Shown here: one piece after another, positions 33,685-40,869 of the stretch
How positions within the stretch are numbered: the stretch's first letter is position 1
How the letters are laid out: every line of letters begins with the position of its first letter
Assembly: GCF_900108275.1 (NCBI RefSeq)
Contig: NZ_FNVD01000002.1
Location: forward strand, 278,548 to 342,547
Reading direction: 5' to 3'
DNA: 64,000 bases
From: Jhaorihella thermophila
GTDB taxonomy: Bacteria > Pseudomonadota > Alphaproteobacteria > Rhodobacterales > Rhodobacteraceae
Notes under the pieces: generated by a model
The model's input: the letters and a program-made list of their open reading frames with translations, nothing else
Database searches by the model: none
What the model was told of the DNA's origin: nothing
Made by a program: the position numbers and the translations under genes

Positions 33685-34605
33685 ATGATTCCGAAGCCAG
33701 CCGAAAAAATCCACGAATTTGAATGGACTGATCTGGAGACGGATCAACCCTACCGGCGCTGGCGCGAAGCTCGGCTGGCTGCCGCCGAGACCGCCCAAGG
33801 GCTCGATCCCGTCGAGGTCCGCGACCTTGCCGCGCCGACCGAATCCGAGCGCGGCGAACTGATCCGGCGTTGCGATTCCGTCAATTTCGCCCATTACGTC
33901 GCCCGCCGCCCCGACGATCCCGAGCAGGTCGCGCCCGCCCTGCGCCGATTCGCCGAAGCGTTCGGCCTGCGCATCGCCGAGGCCCACCGCTCGGCCGGAG
34001 ATCAAGGCATCGTCGCGCTGCAACCGTCCGAGGAAGAGGGCAAGCGCGGCTACATCCCCTATTCCACCAAGCCGCTGAAATGGCACACGGACGGCTATTA
34101 CAACGCACCGGGCGAACGGATCTCGGCCTTTGTCCTGCATTGCGTCCGGGCGGCCGGATCGGGCGGTGAAAACCGCATCCTCGATCCCGAAATCCTCTAT
34201 ATCCGCCTGCGCGATGCCCATCCCGATTACCTGCGCGCCCTGATGCATCCGCAGGCGATGACCATCCCCGAAAACCGTGAACCGAACGGCAGGCTGCGCC
34301 CAGCCTCGGTCGGGCCGGTGTTCTACCCCGACCCCGGGACCGGGCGGCTGCAGATGCGCTATACCGCACGCACCCGCAGCATCGAATGGCGCGACGATCC
34401 CACCACCCGCGCCGCCGAGGCCTGGCTGCGCGACCACCTCGTCCGAGGCGACCCGTTGACCTGCACGCTGCGGCTGGACGCGGGACAAGGGATCCTGAAC
34501 AACAATGTCCTGCACGACAGGACCGGATTCGACAGGGCGCCGGACGCGGCTCAATCGCGCCTGCTCTACCGGGTCCGGTTCCACAACCGAATCGGAGGAG
34601 GCTGA
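33685..34605 (+). CDS. TauD/TfdA-family Fe(II)/2-oxoglutarate-dependent dioxygenase
   Basis: 306 residues with the family iron site: H134 and D136 in LKWHTDGYYN and distal H277 in NNVLHDRTGF, with arginines near 292-298 for 2-oxoglutarate. The substrate is unknown; relatives act on taurine, alkylsulfates, gamma-butyrobetaine and other compounds. It is the first gene of a plus-strand set with two small unknown proteins and cysG, divergent from dsrA. A C-S bond-cleaving or sulfur-related role is a guess from location. Purple sulfur bacteria carry dsrR/dsrS after dsrN; neither is seen here. Confidence 0.82.
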   Translation: MIPKPAEKIHEFEWTDLETDQPYRRWREARLAAAETAQGLDPVEVRDLAAPTESERGELIRRCDSVNFAHYVARRPDDPEQVAPALRRFAEAFGLRIAEAHRSAGDQGIVALQPSEEEGKRGYIPYSTKPLKWHTDGYYNAPGERISAFVLHCVRAAGSGGENRILDPEILYIRLRDAHPDYLRALMHPQAMTIPENREPNGRLRPASVGPVFYPDPGTGRLQMRYTARTRSIEWRDDPTTRAAEAWLRDHLVRGDPLTCTLRLDAGQGILNNNVLHDRTGFDRAPDAAQSRLLYRVRFHNRIGGG

Positions 34606-34606
34606 A

Positions 34607-34804
34607 ATGGCGAAACTGAGCGATCTGATCATCGCCCACCCGGAAGTAAAGAGTTTCGACGAACTCGAACGGCTCGTGGCCGAAGCAGGCGAGGCCGGCG
34701 AGATGTTCATCGAATTCGACATCAAGCCCGACTATCGCGACACGCCGCGCAAATGGGAATGGATCCTCGAAGCCGCCTTTACACGGGGGACCAGCTATGG
34801 CTGA
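34607..34804 (+). CDS. Small conserved-looking protein, unknown (65 aa)
   Basis: 65 residues, acidic, starting MAKLSDLIIAHPEVK. No family recognised. The start follows GGAGGAGGCTGAA one base behind the dioxygenase stop; its end overlaps the next gene by 8 bases. The tight packing argues for a real gene in the dioxygenase-cysG unit. Pattern DIKPDYRDTPRKWEW near the C-terminus could form a short basic-aromatic motif. No cysteine, so not a sulfur carrier itself. Confidence 0.65.
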   Translation: MAKLSDLIIAHPEVKSFDELERLVAEAGEAGEMFIEFDIKPDYRDTPRKWEWILEAAFTRGTSYG

Positions 34805-35021
34805 AGAAACGCTGAAGGAGATCGCCGAGCTTGAGCTTCCCTTTCGCCGCCGCGCCCGCATCCGCGAAGTCTCCTATCCAAGCGGATTGCGCATGGTGCG
34901 GCTGGTGCTGATGGAAGGCAAGCGCATAACGCAGGTTGACCTGGACCCCGACACGGCCCGGCAACTGTCCGCGATTCTCGCCACGGCTGCGGACGGGGCG
35001 GCGACCGACACGGTTCAATAG
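34797..35021 (+). CDS. Small protein of unknown function (74 aa)
   Basis: 74 residues. Begins MAEETLKEIAELELPFRRRARIREV, with a basic cluster RRRARIR and a beta-rich middle (MVRLVLMEGKRITQVDLD). No family recognised and no cysteine. The start lies inside the preceding gene and cysG follows 11 bases after its stop. The operon setting implies a function tied to DsrAB/siroheme or to the dioxygenase. A regulator of small size is also possible. Confidence 0.65.
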   Translation: MAEETLKEIAELELPFRRRARIREVSYPSGLRMVRLVLMEGKRITQVDLDPDTARQLSAILATAADGAATDTVQ

Positions 35022-35032
35022 AAGGAACCAAC

Positions 35033-36478
35033 ATGGATTACCTGCCGATATTTCTGAACATTCGCGACCGCAGGGTGGTCGTTGACGGCGGAACCACCGT
35101 GGCCGCGCGCCGGGCCGAACGGGCGCTGGACTGCGGCGCGCAGGTCGTGCTGTTCGACCCGCATCCGGGCGACGAGGTTCTTGCCCTGCAGAACCGCGAC
35201 GGGCTGGTGATCCACCACCGCGTGCCGGACGAAACCGACATGGACGACTGCGCCGTGGCCTGGGGCGCCTCCGAGGACGACGCCCGCGACACGCGCCTTT
35301 CCGAATGGTGCCGCGCCCGCAACATCCCCTGCAACATCGCCGACCGGCCCGACCTGTGCGACTTCATTACGCCGTCGATCGTGGACCGTTCGCCGATCGT
35401 GGTGGCGATCTCGACGGGGGGCACCGCGCCGGTGATCGCCCGCATCCTGCGCGCCCGGATCGAGGCCACCCTGCCCGCCGCCTTCGGCCGGCTGGCCGAG
35501 TTCGCCAGCGGCTTTCGCGCCGACATCGCCCGGACGATAGCGTCGGGCCGCGAACGCCGGCATTTCTGGGAACGGCTGATCGACGGCCCCGCGGGCGACT
35601 TCTTCCTGTCGGGCGCGGTCGATCGCGCCAGGGCGCAGATCGAGGACGATCTCGAGGCCACGGCCTCGGGCCGTGCCCGCCCGGTGGGCGAGGTCTACTT
35701 GGTCGGCGCCGGCCCCGGCGATCCCGACCTGCTCACCTTCCGCGCGCTGCGCCTGATGCAGCGCGCCGACGTGGTGCTCTACGACCGCCTGGTGGGGGAC
35801 GAGATCATGTCGCTGGTGCGCCGCGACGCCGAACGCATCTATGTCGGCAAGCTCTCGAAAGAGCACACCATGCAGCAGGAGGACATCTCCAAACTGATGG
35901 TGCGGCTGGCGCGCGAGGGCAGGCGCGTGCTGCGCCTCAAGGGGGGCGACCCCTACATCTTCGGCCGCGGCGGCGAGGAAATCGAGGAACTGGCCGCGTC
36001 CGGCATCGCCTTCCAGGTGGTGCCGGGGATCACGGCAGCCTCGGGGGCAGGCACCTATGCCGGCATCCCGCTGACCCATCGCGACCATGCCCAATCCTGC
36101 CTGTTCGTGACAGCGCATGGAAAGGATGGCGTTCTGGATCTGGACTGGGACGTCCTGATCCGCCCGAAACAGACCGTGGCGATCTACATGGGGCTGAGCA
36201 ATCTGCCCGTTCTCGTCAAGGGCTTTGCAGATCGCGGCGTGGACATGACCACGCCGGTGGCGGTGATCCAGAACGGCACTCGGCCCGATCAGCGCGTCGT
36301 CACCGCGCCGCTGTCGGACATCGCCGGCGAGGTGGCCGAAGCCGGAATGAAAAGCCCCTGCATGATCATCATCGGCTCGGTCGTGGCCCTGCGCGAGAAA
36401 CTCGCCTGGACGAATCTCGACCGCACCGCGCATGCAATGGGGCTGGCGGCCGAGACCACTCCGGACATTACCGCCTGA
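35033..36478 (+). CDS. cysG: Siroheme synthase (CysG), trifunctional
   Basis: Makes siroheme from uroporphyrinogen III: N-terminal precorrin-2 dehydrogenase/ferrochelatase (about 1-205; NIADRPDLCDFITPSIVDRSP, AISTGGTAPV) and C-terminal SAM-dependent methyltransferase (about 215-470; YLVGAGPGDPDLLT, LRLKGGDPYIFGRGGEE). 481 residues. The dinucleotide loop reads VDGGTTVAARR (D18-G19-G20) where relatives normally have VGGGxVAxRK, an unusual change. Location behind dsrAB fits supply of the DsrAB cofactor, which DsrN then amidates. Shine-Dalgarno AAGGAA. Confidence 0.93.
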   Translation: MDYLPIFLNIRDRRVVVDGGTTVAARRAERALDCGAQVVLFDPHPGDEVLALQNRDGLVIHHRVPDETDMDDCAVAWGASEDDARDTRLSEWCRARNIPCNIADRPDLCDFITPSIVDRSPIVVAISTGGTAPVIARILRARIEATLPAAFGRLAEFASGFRADIARTIASGRERRHFWERLIDGPAGDFFLSGAVDRARAQIEDDLEATASGRARPVGEVYLVGAGPGDPDLLTFRALRLMQRADVVLYDRLVGDEIMSLVRRDAERIYVGKLSKEHTMQQEDISKLMVRLAREGRRVLRLKGGDPYIFGRGGEEIEELAASGIAFQVVPGITAASGAGTYAGIPLTHRDHAQSCLFVTAHGKDGVLDLDWDVLIRPKQTVAIYMGLSNLPVLVKGFADRGVDMTTPVAVIQNGTRPDQRVVTAPLSDIAGEVAEAGMKSPCMIIIGSVVALREKLAWTNLDRTAHAMGLAAETTPDITA

Positions 36479-36494
36479 GACCCGTTGCCGCAGT

Positions 36495-36508
36495 TTGACT
36501 CTGCTCAA
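36495..36508. promoter_or_regulatory. FNR/Dnr-type box before globin gene
   Basis: TTGACTCTGCTCAA, a perfect TTGA-N6-TCAA inverted repeat, 84 bases before the globin start. Suggests control by low oxygen or nitric oxide through an FnrL or Dnr protein. Confidence 0.65.
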
Positions 36509-36591
36509 GATGCGGCAGCGCTTTCCCGGTTATCATGCCCACGCACAGTCGCCGCCACGCGCGGCGGATGGGAGAGGAGAGACCGACCGGC

Positions 36592-37017
36592 ATGCCAATC
36601 ACTCTTTCAAACCAGGAACTCGCCCTCATCGAACAGGCCTTCACCATGGCCCGTTCCGAAGAGCTTTTCGCCCAGCCAACGCTGTTTTACGAAAAACTGT
36701 TCGAACGCGACCCGAACCTGCGCGCGCTCTTTCGCGAAGACATCGCCGGCCAGGGGATGCGCTTCATGCGCACCCTGCGCACCATCGTCACCGCCCTGCG
36801 CCAACTCGGCGGAGCGCAGGAGGTTCTGGAACCGCTGGCCCGCACCCACGGGGCGCTCGGCGTCCACGCCCAGCACTTCGAAACCATGGGCGAGGCGCTG
36901 ATCGACACGTTCAAGGAACTGCTCGGCCCCGATTTCACGCCCGAGATGGAGGCCGCATGGCGCAAGGCATATCGCGAAATCGCCGACGCGATGATCGAAG
37001 CCGGCAAGATAGACTGA
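36592..37017 (+). CDS. Single-domain bacterial globin
   Basis: 141-residue haemoglobin-like protein. The proximal histidine is probably H86 in LARTHGALGVHAQHF, followed by the EALIDTFKELLG helix typical of flavohaemoglobin-type globins. Start at 36592 behind GGAGAGGAGAG; in-frame codons upstream are not conserved. No reductase domain follows, so it is not Hmp. The FNR-type box upstream suggests roles in oxygen or NO handling under micro-oxic conditions, in line with the nor genes 10 kb away. Confidence 0.85.
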   Translation: MPITLSNQELALIEQAFTMARSEELFAQPTLFYEKLFERDPNLRALFREDIAGQGMRFMRTLRTIVTALRQLGGAQEVLEPLARTHGALGVHAQHFETMGEALIDTFKELLGPDFTPEMEAAWRKAYREIADAMIEAGKID

Positions 37018-37048
37018 CACGCGCAAACCAAGGCGTGCCCTCGCCCGC

Positions 37049-37131
37049 TTCATCTTGCTGCAAATACTCCGGGGGCGCGGGGGCAGAGCCCCCGCATCGG
37101 TCGGATCGGCGCAGCCGATCCGAAACCCTTT
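37049..37131 (-). repeat. Two-hairpin 3'-end repeat, copy 4 (after korB)
   Basis: Begins 3 bases behind the korB stop in its sense. Hairpin A 37101-37123 (TCGGATCGGC arms), hairpin B 37077-37095 (GCGGGGGC arms), then GGAGTATTTG and AAGATGAAG. It also faces the convergent globin gene, so it may close both. Confidence 0.85.
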
Positions 37132-37133
37132 CG

Positions 37134-38015
37134 CTAGACCCCCTTCGGCGCCAGGTTCATGCCCTGCGCCTTGTCGATGGCGTCCTGCATCACCTCGCCC
37201 AGCGTCTGGCGCTGCTCCTCGAAATAGACGCCCAGCGCCGGATGATCCTCTTCCATCGCCCGCGCCATCGCCGCCAGCCGGTCCGAGCGGTCATGGCCCT
37301 CGGGCAAATCCCGCACCTTCATGCCGAGATTCACATAGGTGTTGTTCGTCTTGTCGAAGGTCACGCAGGGCGACAGGATCCGCAGGAAGGAAAACCCCTT
37401 GTGCTCGATCGCCTGCGTGATCATGTCCGCCAGATGATGCGGTCGTCCCGCATAGGCCTGCCCGACCCAGGTCGCCTCATAGCTCAGCAGCATCAACAGC
37501 GGGTTCACCGGCATGTCCCCGTTCTGGTAGGGCGTCGATGACGTCTTGAACCCCAGCGCCGAAGTCGGCGAGGTCTGCCCCTTGGTCAGCCCGTAAATGC
37601 CGTTGTCGAACACCAGATAGGTCATGTCCACGTTGCGCCGGGCCGCGTGCGGCAGATGCCCCGCGCCGATGGCAAAGGCGTCCCCGTCGCCCCCCACCGC
37701 GATCACCGTCAGCGCGTCATTGCCGATCTTCACGCCCGTGGCCACCGGCAGCACCCGACCGTGCAGCGTGTGGAACCCGTAGGTGTTCACGAAAAACGGA
37801 AAGCGCGAGGCGCAGCCGATTCCGGAAACCACCACCACGTCCTTGTTGTCCAGCCCCAGCCGGTTCAGCGCCACGGTCAGCGCATCCGCCATGCTGAAAT
37901 AGCCGCAGCCCGGACACCAGGTCGGCAGCGACTTCGACCGGTATTTCAGGTGCCCGTCCTCGCGGATCTCTTCCAGCTTGTCCTCGAGATAGACCGGTTG
38001 CACGCGTTCGTTCAT
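37134..38015 (-). CDS. 2-oxoacid:ferredoxin oxidoreductase, beta subunit
   Basis: Thiamine diphosphate and [4Fe-4S] subunit. 293 residues. Cluster cysteines at CPGCGYFSM, GIGCASRFPFF and the later SPCVTFDKT; the thiamine-binding GDGD...N motif is GGDGDAFAIGAGHL with FDNGIYGLTKGQ. It ends a four-gene minus-strand operon with the alpha subunit (3-base gap) and two flavoprotein oxidoreductases. Best guess for substrate is 2-oxoglutarate (Kor type), since no separate gamma/delta ferredoxin genes occur; pyruvate or branched 2-oxoacids are not excluded. Confidence 0.88.
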   Translation of the reverse strand: MNERVQPVYLEDKLEEIREDGHLKYRSKSLPTWCPGCGYFSMADALTVALNRLGLDNKDVVVVSGIGCASRFPFFVNTYGFHTLHGRVLPVATGVKIGNDALTVIAVGGDGDAFAIGAGHLPHAARRNVDMTYLVFDNGIYGLTKGQTSPTSALGFKTSSTPYQNGDMPVNPLLMLLSYEATWVGQAYAGRPHHLADMITQAIEHKGFSFLRILSPCVTFDKTNNTYVNLGMKVRDLPEGHDRSDRLAAMARAMEEDHPALGVYFEEQRQTLGEVMQDAIDKAQGMNLAPKGV

Positions 38016-38018
38016 GGC

Positions 38019-39821
38019 TCACACTCCCCCGGCGGCCGCCGCCACCGGTTCATTCACTTCCGCCGCCAGCCGGCGCACCTCGGACAGGATCTCGGCCACC
38101 GGCATCGGCGTGGCGATGGTCCGGTTCAGCCGCACCACCGGCCGCCCGATCGCGCCGGAAACCAGATTGGCGAACTGGCCCTGATAGTTCAGCTCGGGCA
38201 CCAGCACGACCTTGCAGTCGTCAAAGAAGGCGCGCAGCTCGCCCTCGGGCAGCGGCGACAGCATCACCACCTTCATCGCCGAACAGCTGATCCCCTCGGC
38301 CTGGGCCTCGAACATGGTTTCCAGAATCTCGCCAAAGGTCGAACCCCAGCCAAGAATGCCCACATCCACCTTGCCCATGTCGCCGAACCGCTTCGACGTG
38401 GTCAGGCCGGGATAGTTCACCGCCGATTTCAGCTTGTGGTGCCGCTTGGCGTTCATCTCCATGTGCAGAACGTCGCTGGGTTTGCCCAGCTCGTTGTGCT
38501 CCAGCCCCGTCGCCGTATACATCATCCCCGCATCCCCCGGCAGCGCGCGGGGCGAGATGCCGTCCTCGGTCAGGACGAACCGCTTGTAGTCCTCGCCCTC
38601 CTTCACCTTCGGCACTTCGCGCGGTTTCGGGGCAAAGACGTTCTTGTCCGACGGGAACACGGTCTCATACCGGTTCGACAGGTAGAGGTCGATCAGCAGC
38701 ACCACCGGAACCTGGTATTTCTCGGCGATCTCGAAGGCCATGCCGGCGCAGCGATAGCAGCCCTCGACATTGGTCGGCGCGATCACGATACGCGGCGCAT
38801 CCCCCGATCCGCCATGCACCGCAAGGTTCAGGTCGGACTGTTCGGTCTTGGTCGGCAGACCTGTGGACGGGCCGCCGCGCTGGCTGCACACCACCACCGC
38901 CGGCACCTCGGCCATCACGCCCAGCCCCATCATCTCGGTCATCAGGGCAAGGCCGGGGCCGGAGGTCGCCGTAGCCGCCCGCGACCCCGCAAACCCCGCT
39001 CCGATCGTGGCGGAAATGGCGGCGATCTCGTCCTCGGTCTGCAGGAACCTGCCGCCGGCCTTGGGCAGTTCCACCGCCAGCCGCTCCATGATGCTGGTGG
39101 CCGGCGTGATCGGATAGCCGAAATAGCTCTGGATTCCGCCTTCGAGAAACCCGCGCACGATGGCGCCGTTGCCGGTCATCATCACCGCCTCGCCGTCGGC
39201 GGCCGTGGGTGCCGCGCCCACCGCGACGTCGTCATAGCGGAACACGCCGCGGCCGGCCTCCAGCCCCGCGTCAAAGGCGCGGATGTTGCTTTCGGTCACG
39301 ACCGCCGGCTTGGACGCGAATTTCTGGGCGATCACCTTGCGGAACGCCTCGGCCGGCAGGTCCAGGAGTCCTGCGACATAGCCCAGCACCACGATGTTGC
39401 GGCTGCGGGCGGCATTGGTGGCCTGTTCGGAAATCTGCCGGATCGGCAGCCCATAGGGGATCTGCGCGGGCCTGATATGGGCGCTGATATGCCCGCCCTC
39501 GGCCACCGGCGCGATCAGGTGGTCGTCATAGATCACCGCTCCATAGTCGCGCACCTCGCCCACATGCGGGATCGCGTGCCCGTCATTGAGCGACACGAAG
39601 ACGTCCGATTGTTCCTTCAGCGAATAGGCCTGCTCGCTGGAGATGCGGATGCGCGAGATGCACTTGCCGAAGCCCCGGATCTCGGGCGGATAGACGTCAA
39701 AGGCGATGACATGGAACCCCATCGCCGCCGCCGCCCGCTTCATTATGTCGCCCGAGGCGATCGTACCGTCCCCGGCCGAACCGCAGATCGCGAACTGGAT
39801 ATCGGTGCCGGACTTGTTCAT
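38019..39821 (-). CDS. 2-oxoacid:ferredoxin oxidoreductase, gamma-alpha fused subunit
   Basis: 600 residues from ATG 39821. N-terminal gamma domain (about 1-190; AICGSAGDGTIASGDIM), then the alpha domain starting near GYPITPATSIMERL, with TSGPGLALMTEMMGL and QRGGPSTGLPTKTEQSDL, all KorA/PorA hallmarks. With KorB it would form an alpha2beta2-type enzyme of the kind seen in aerobes and facultative anaerobes. Electron acceptor is probably a ferredoxin or the GltD-like flavoprotein encoded upstream. Operon order in transcription: GltD-like, FAD reductase, alpha, beta. Confidence 0.9.
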   Translation of the reverse strand: MNKSGTDIQFAICGSAGDGTIASGDIMKRAAAAMGFHVIAFDVYPPEIRGFGKCISRIRISSEQAYSLKEQSDVFVSLNDGHAIPHVGEVRDYGAVIYDDHLIAPVAEGGHISAHIRPAQIPYGLPIRQISEQATNAARSRNIVVLGYVAGLLDLPAEAFRKVIAQKFASKPAVVTESNIRAFDAGLEAGRGVFRYDDVAVGAAPTAADGEAVMMTGNGAIVRGFLEGGIQSYFGYPITPATSIMERLAVELPKAGGRFLQTEDEIAAISATIGAGFAGSRAATATSGPGLALMTEMMGLGVMAEVPAVVVCSQRGGPSTGLPTKTEQSDLNLAVHGGSGDAPRIVIAPTNVEGCYRCAGMAFEIAEKYQVPVVLLIDLYLSNRYETVFPSDKNVFAPKPREVPKVKEGEDYKRFVLTEDGISPRALPGDAGMMYTATGLEHNELGKPSDVLHMEMNAKRHHKLKSAVNYPGLTTSKRFGDMGKVDVGILGWGSTFGEILETMFEAQAEGISCSAMKVVMLSPLPEGELRAFFDDCKVVLVPELNYQGQFANLVSGAIGRPVVRLNRTIATPMPVAEILSEVRRLAAEVNEPVAAAAGGV

Positions 39822-39834
39822 CGCGCGGCCCTCC

Positions 39835-40869
39835 TCATGGCTTGCGGGTCCAGAAGGTGGACTGGATCTCGCCATCCTCATCGACCCAGATCCGGTCCTC
39901 CACATCGACGTCGAACGGCTCGTGCGCGCCCAGAATGTTGCGCGCGGCGAGCTGGCCCATGACGCGGACGTTCTTCCAGCCGTGGTAGAACTTGTAGGCC
40001 TTTTCGCCATCGTGCCAGATCTGGCAGATGTCGCCGGCGGCCCAGATCGCATCGTTGGTGGTCTGCAACTCGGGGCTGACCAGAAGGCCGCGTTCGATGT
40101 CCACCTCGGCCCGCAGCATGAATTCGACCGACGTGGCCAGCCCGCAGAAGGCCATCACCACGTCGCCCTCGATCTCCCTGCCGTCATCCAGCGCCACCCT
40201 GCGCGCCGGCGCCCCGCCATTCTGCGGCGAAATGCCCACGGCGCGGGCGTTCTCGATGACATCCACGCCCTTGCCCCGCAGCGCCTCCAGCAGCGGCGCG
40301 CGCTGCTCGGCGGTCAGTTCATGCGGCCAGAAGGTCTGGGCATTGACGATCAGCGTCACCCGGTAGCCCGTGTCCAGAAGCGTCAGCAGCAGATCCAGCC
40401 CGATCATGTCGCCGCCGATCATGACGACGCGGCCGCCCCTGGGCAGGTCGTTGTAGACACGCATCGCCGCCTCGAACGACCCGAAACCGTGGATCAGATG
40501 CGCGTGACCGGAGAGGTTTTCCGGCAGGTAGGCCCGCCCGCCCGCGGCCACCAGAAGGCTGTCGAAGGGCACCGTTTCCTGATGCGCCAGGCTGACCACA
40601 TGCGCCGACCCGTCCACGTCCACCACCCGGCAGCGACGGCGCAGGGTGATGCCGTTTTCCTCGTAGAAGGACGGCGGCTTGGCCAGGAGATCGCGCCAGT
40701 CGGTGCGGCCGCGAAAGACCTCGGGCAGGCGATAGCGGTGATAAAAAGGAATCGCGTCCATGGTGAACATGGTAATCCGGCAGTCGGGATCGCCTTCGCG
40801 CAGCGTCTTGGCGGCACCGAAGCCCGCCGAGCCGCTGCCGATGATCACGTGATGATGCGGCTCGGCCAT
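39835..40869 (-). CDS. FAD-dependent pyridine nucleotide-disulfide-type oxidoreductase
   Basis: 344 residues from ATG 40869, which overlaps the stop of the preceding gene (ATGA). FAD motif IIGSGSAGFGAAKTL at the N-terminus, NAD(P)-binding RVVMIGGDMIGLDLL in the middle, and the second FAD motif AIWAAGDICQIW. Resembles the flavoprotein half of nitrite reductase (NirB-like) or rubredoxin/ferredoxin reductases, and lacks iron-sulfur motifs. It is coupled with 2-oxoacid:ferredoxin oxidoreductase genes, so it may re-oxidise ferredoxin with NAD(P). Exact partner unknown. Confidence 0.82.
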   Translation of the reverse strand: MAEPHHHVIIGSGSAGFGAAKTLREGDPDCRITMFTMDAIPFYHRYRLPEVFRGRTDWRDLLAKPPSFYEENGITLRRRCRVVDVDGSAHVVSLAHQETVPFDSLLVAAGGRAYLPENLSGHAHLIHGFGSFEAAMRVYNDLPRGGRVVMIGGDMIGLDLLLTLLDTGYRVTLIVNAQTFWPHELTAEQRAPLLEALRGKGVDVIENARAVGISPQNGGAPARRVALDDGREIEGDVVMAFCGLATSVEFMLRAEVDIERGLLVSPELQTTNDAIWAAGDICQIWHDGEKAYKFYHGWKNVRVMGQLAARNILGAHEPFDVDVEDRIWVDEDGEIQSTFWTRKP

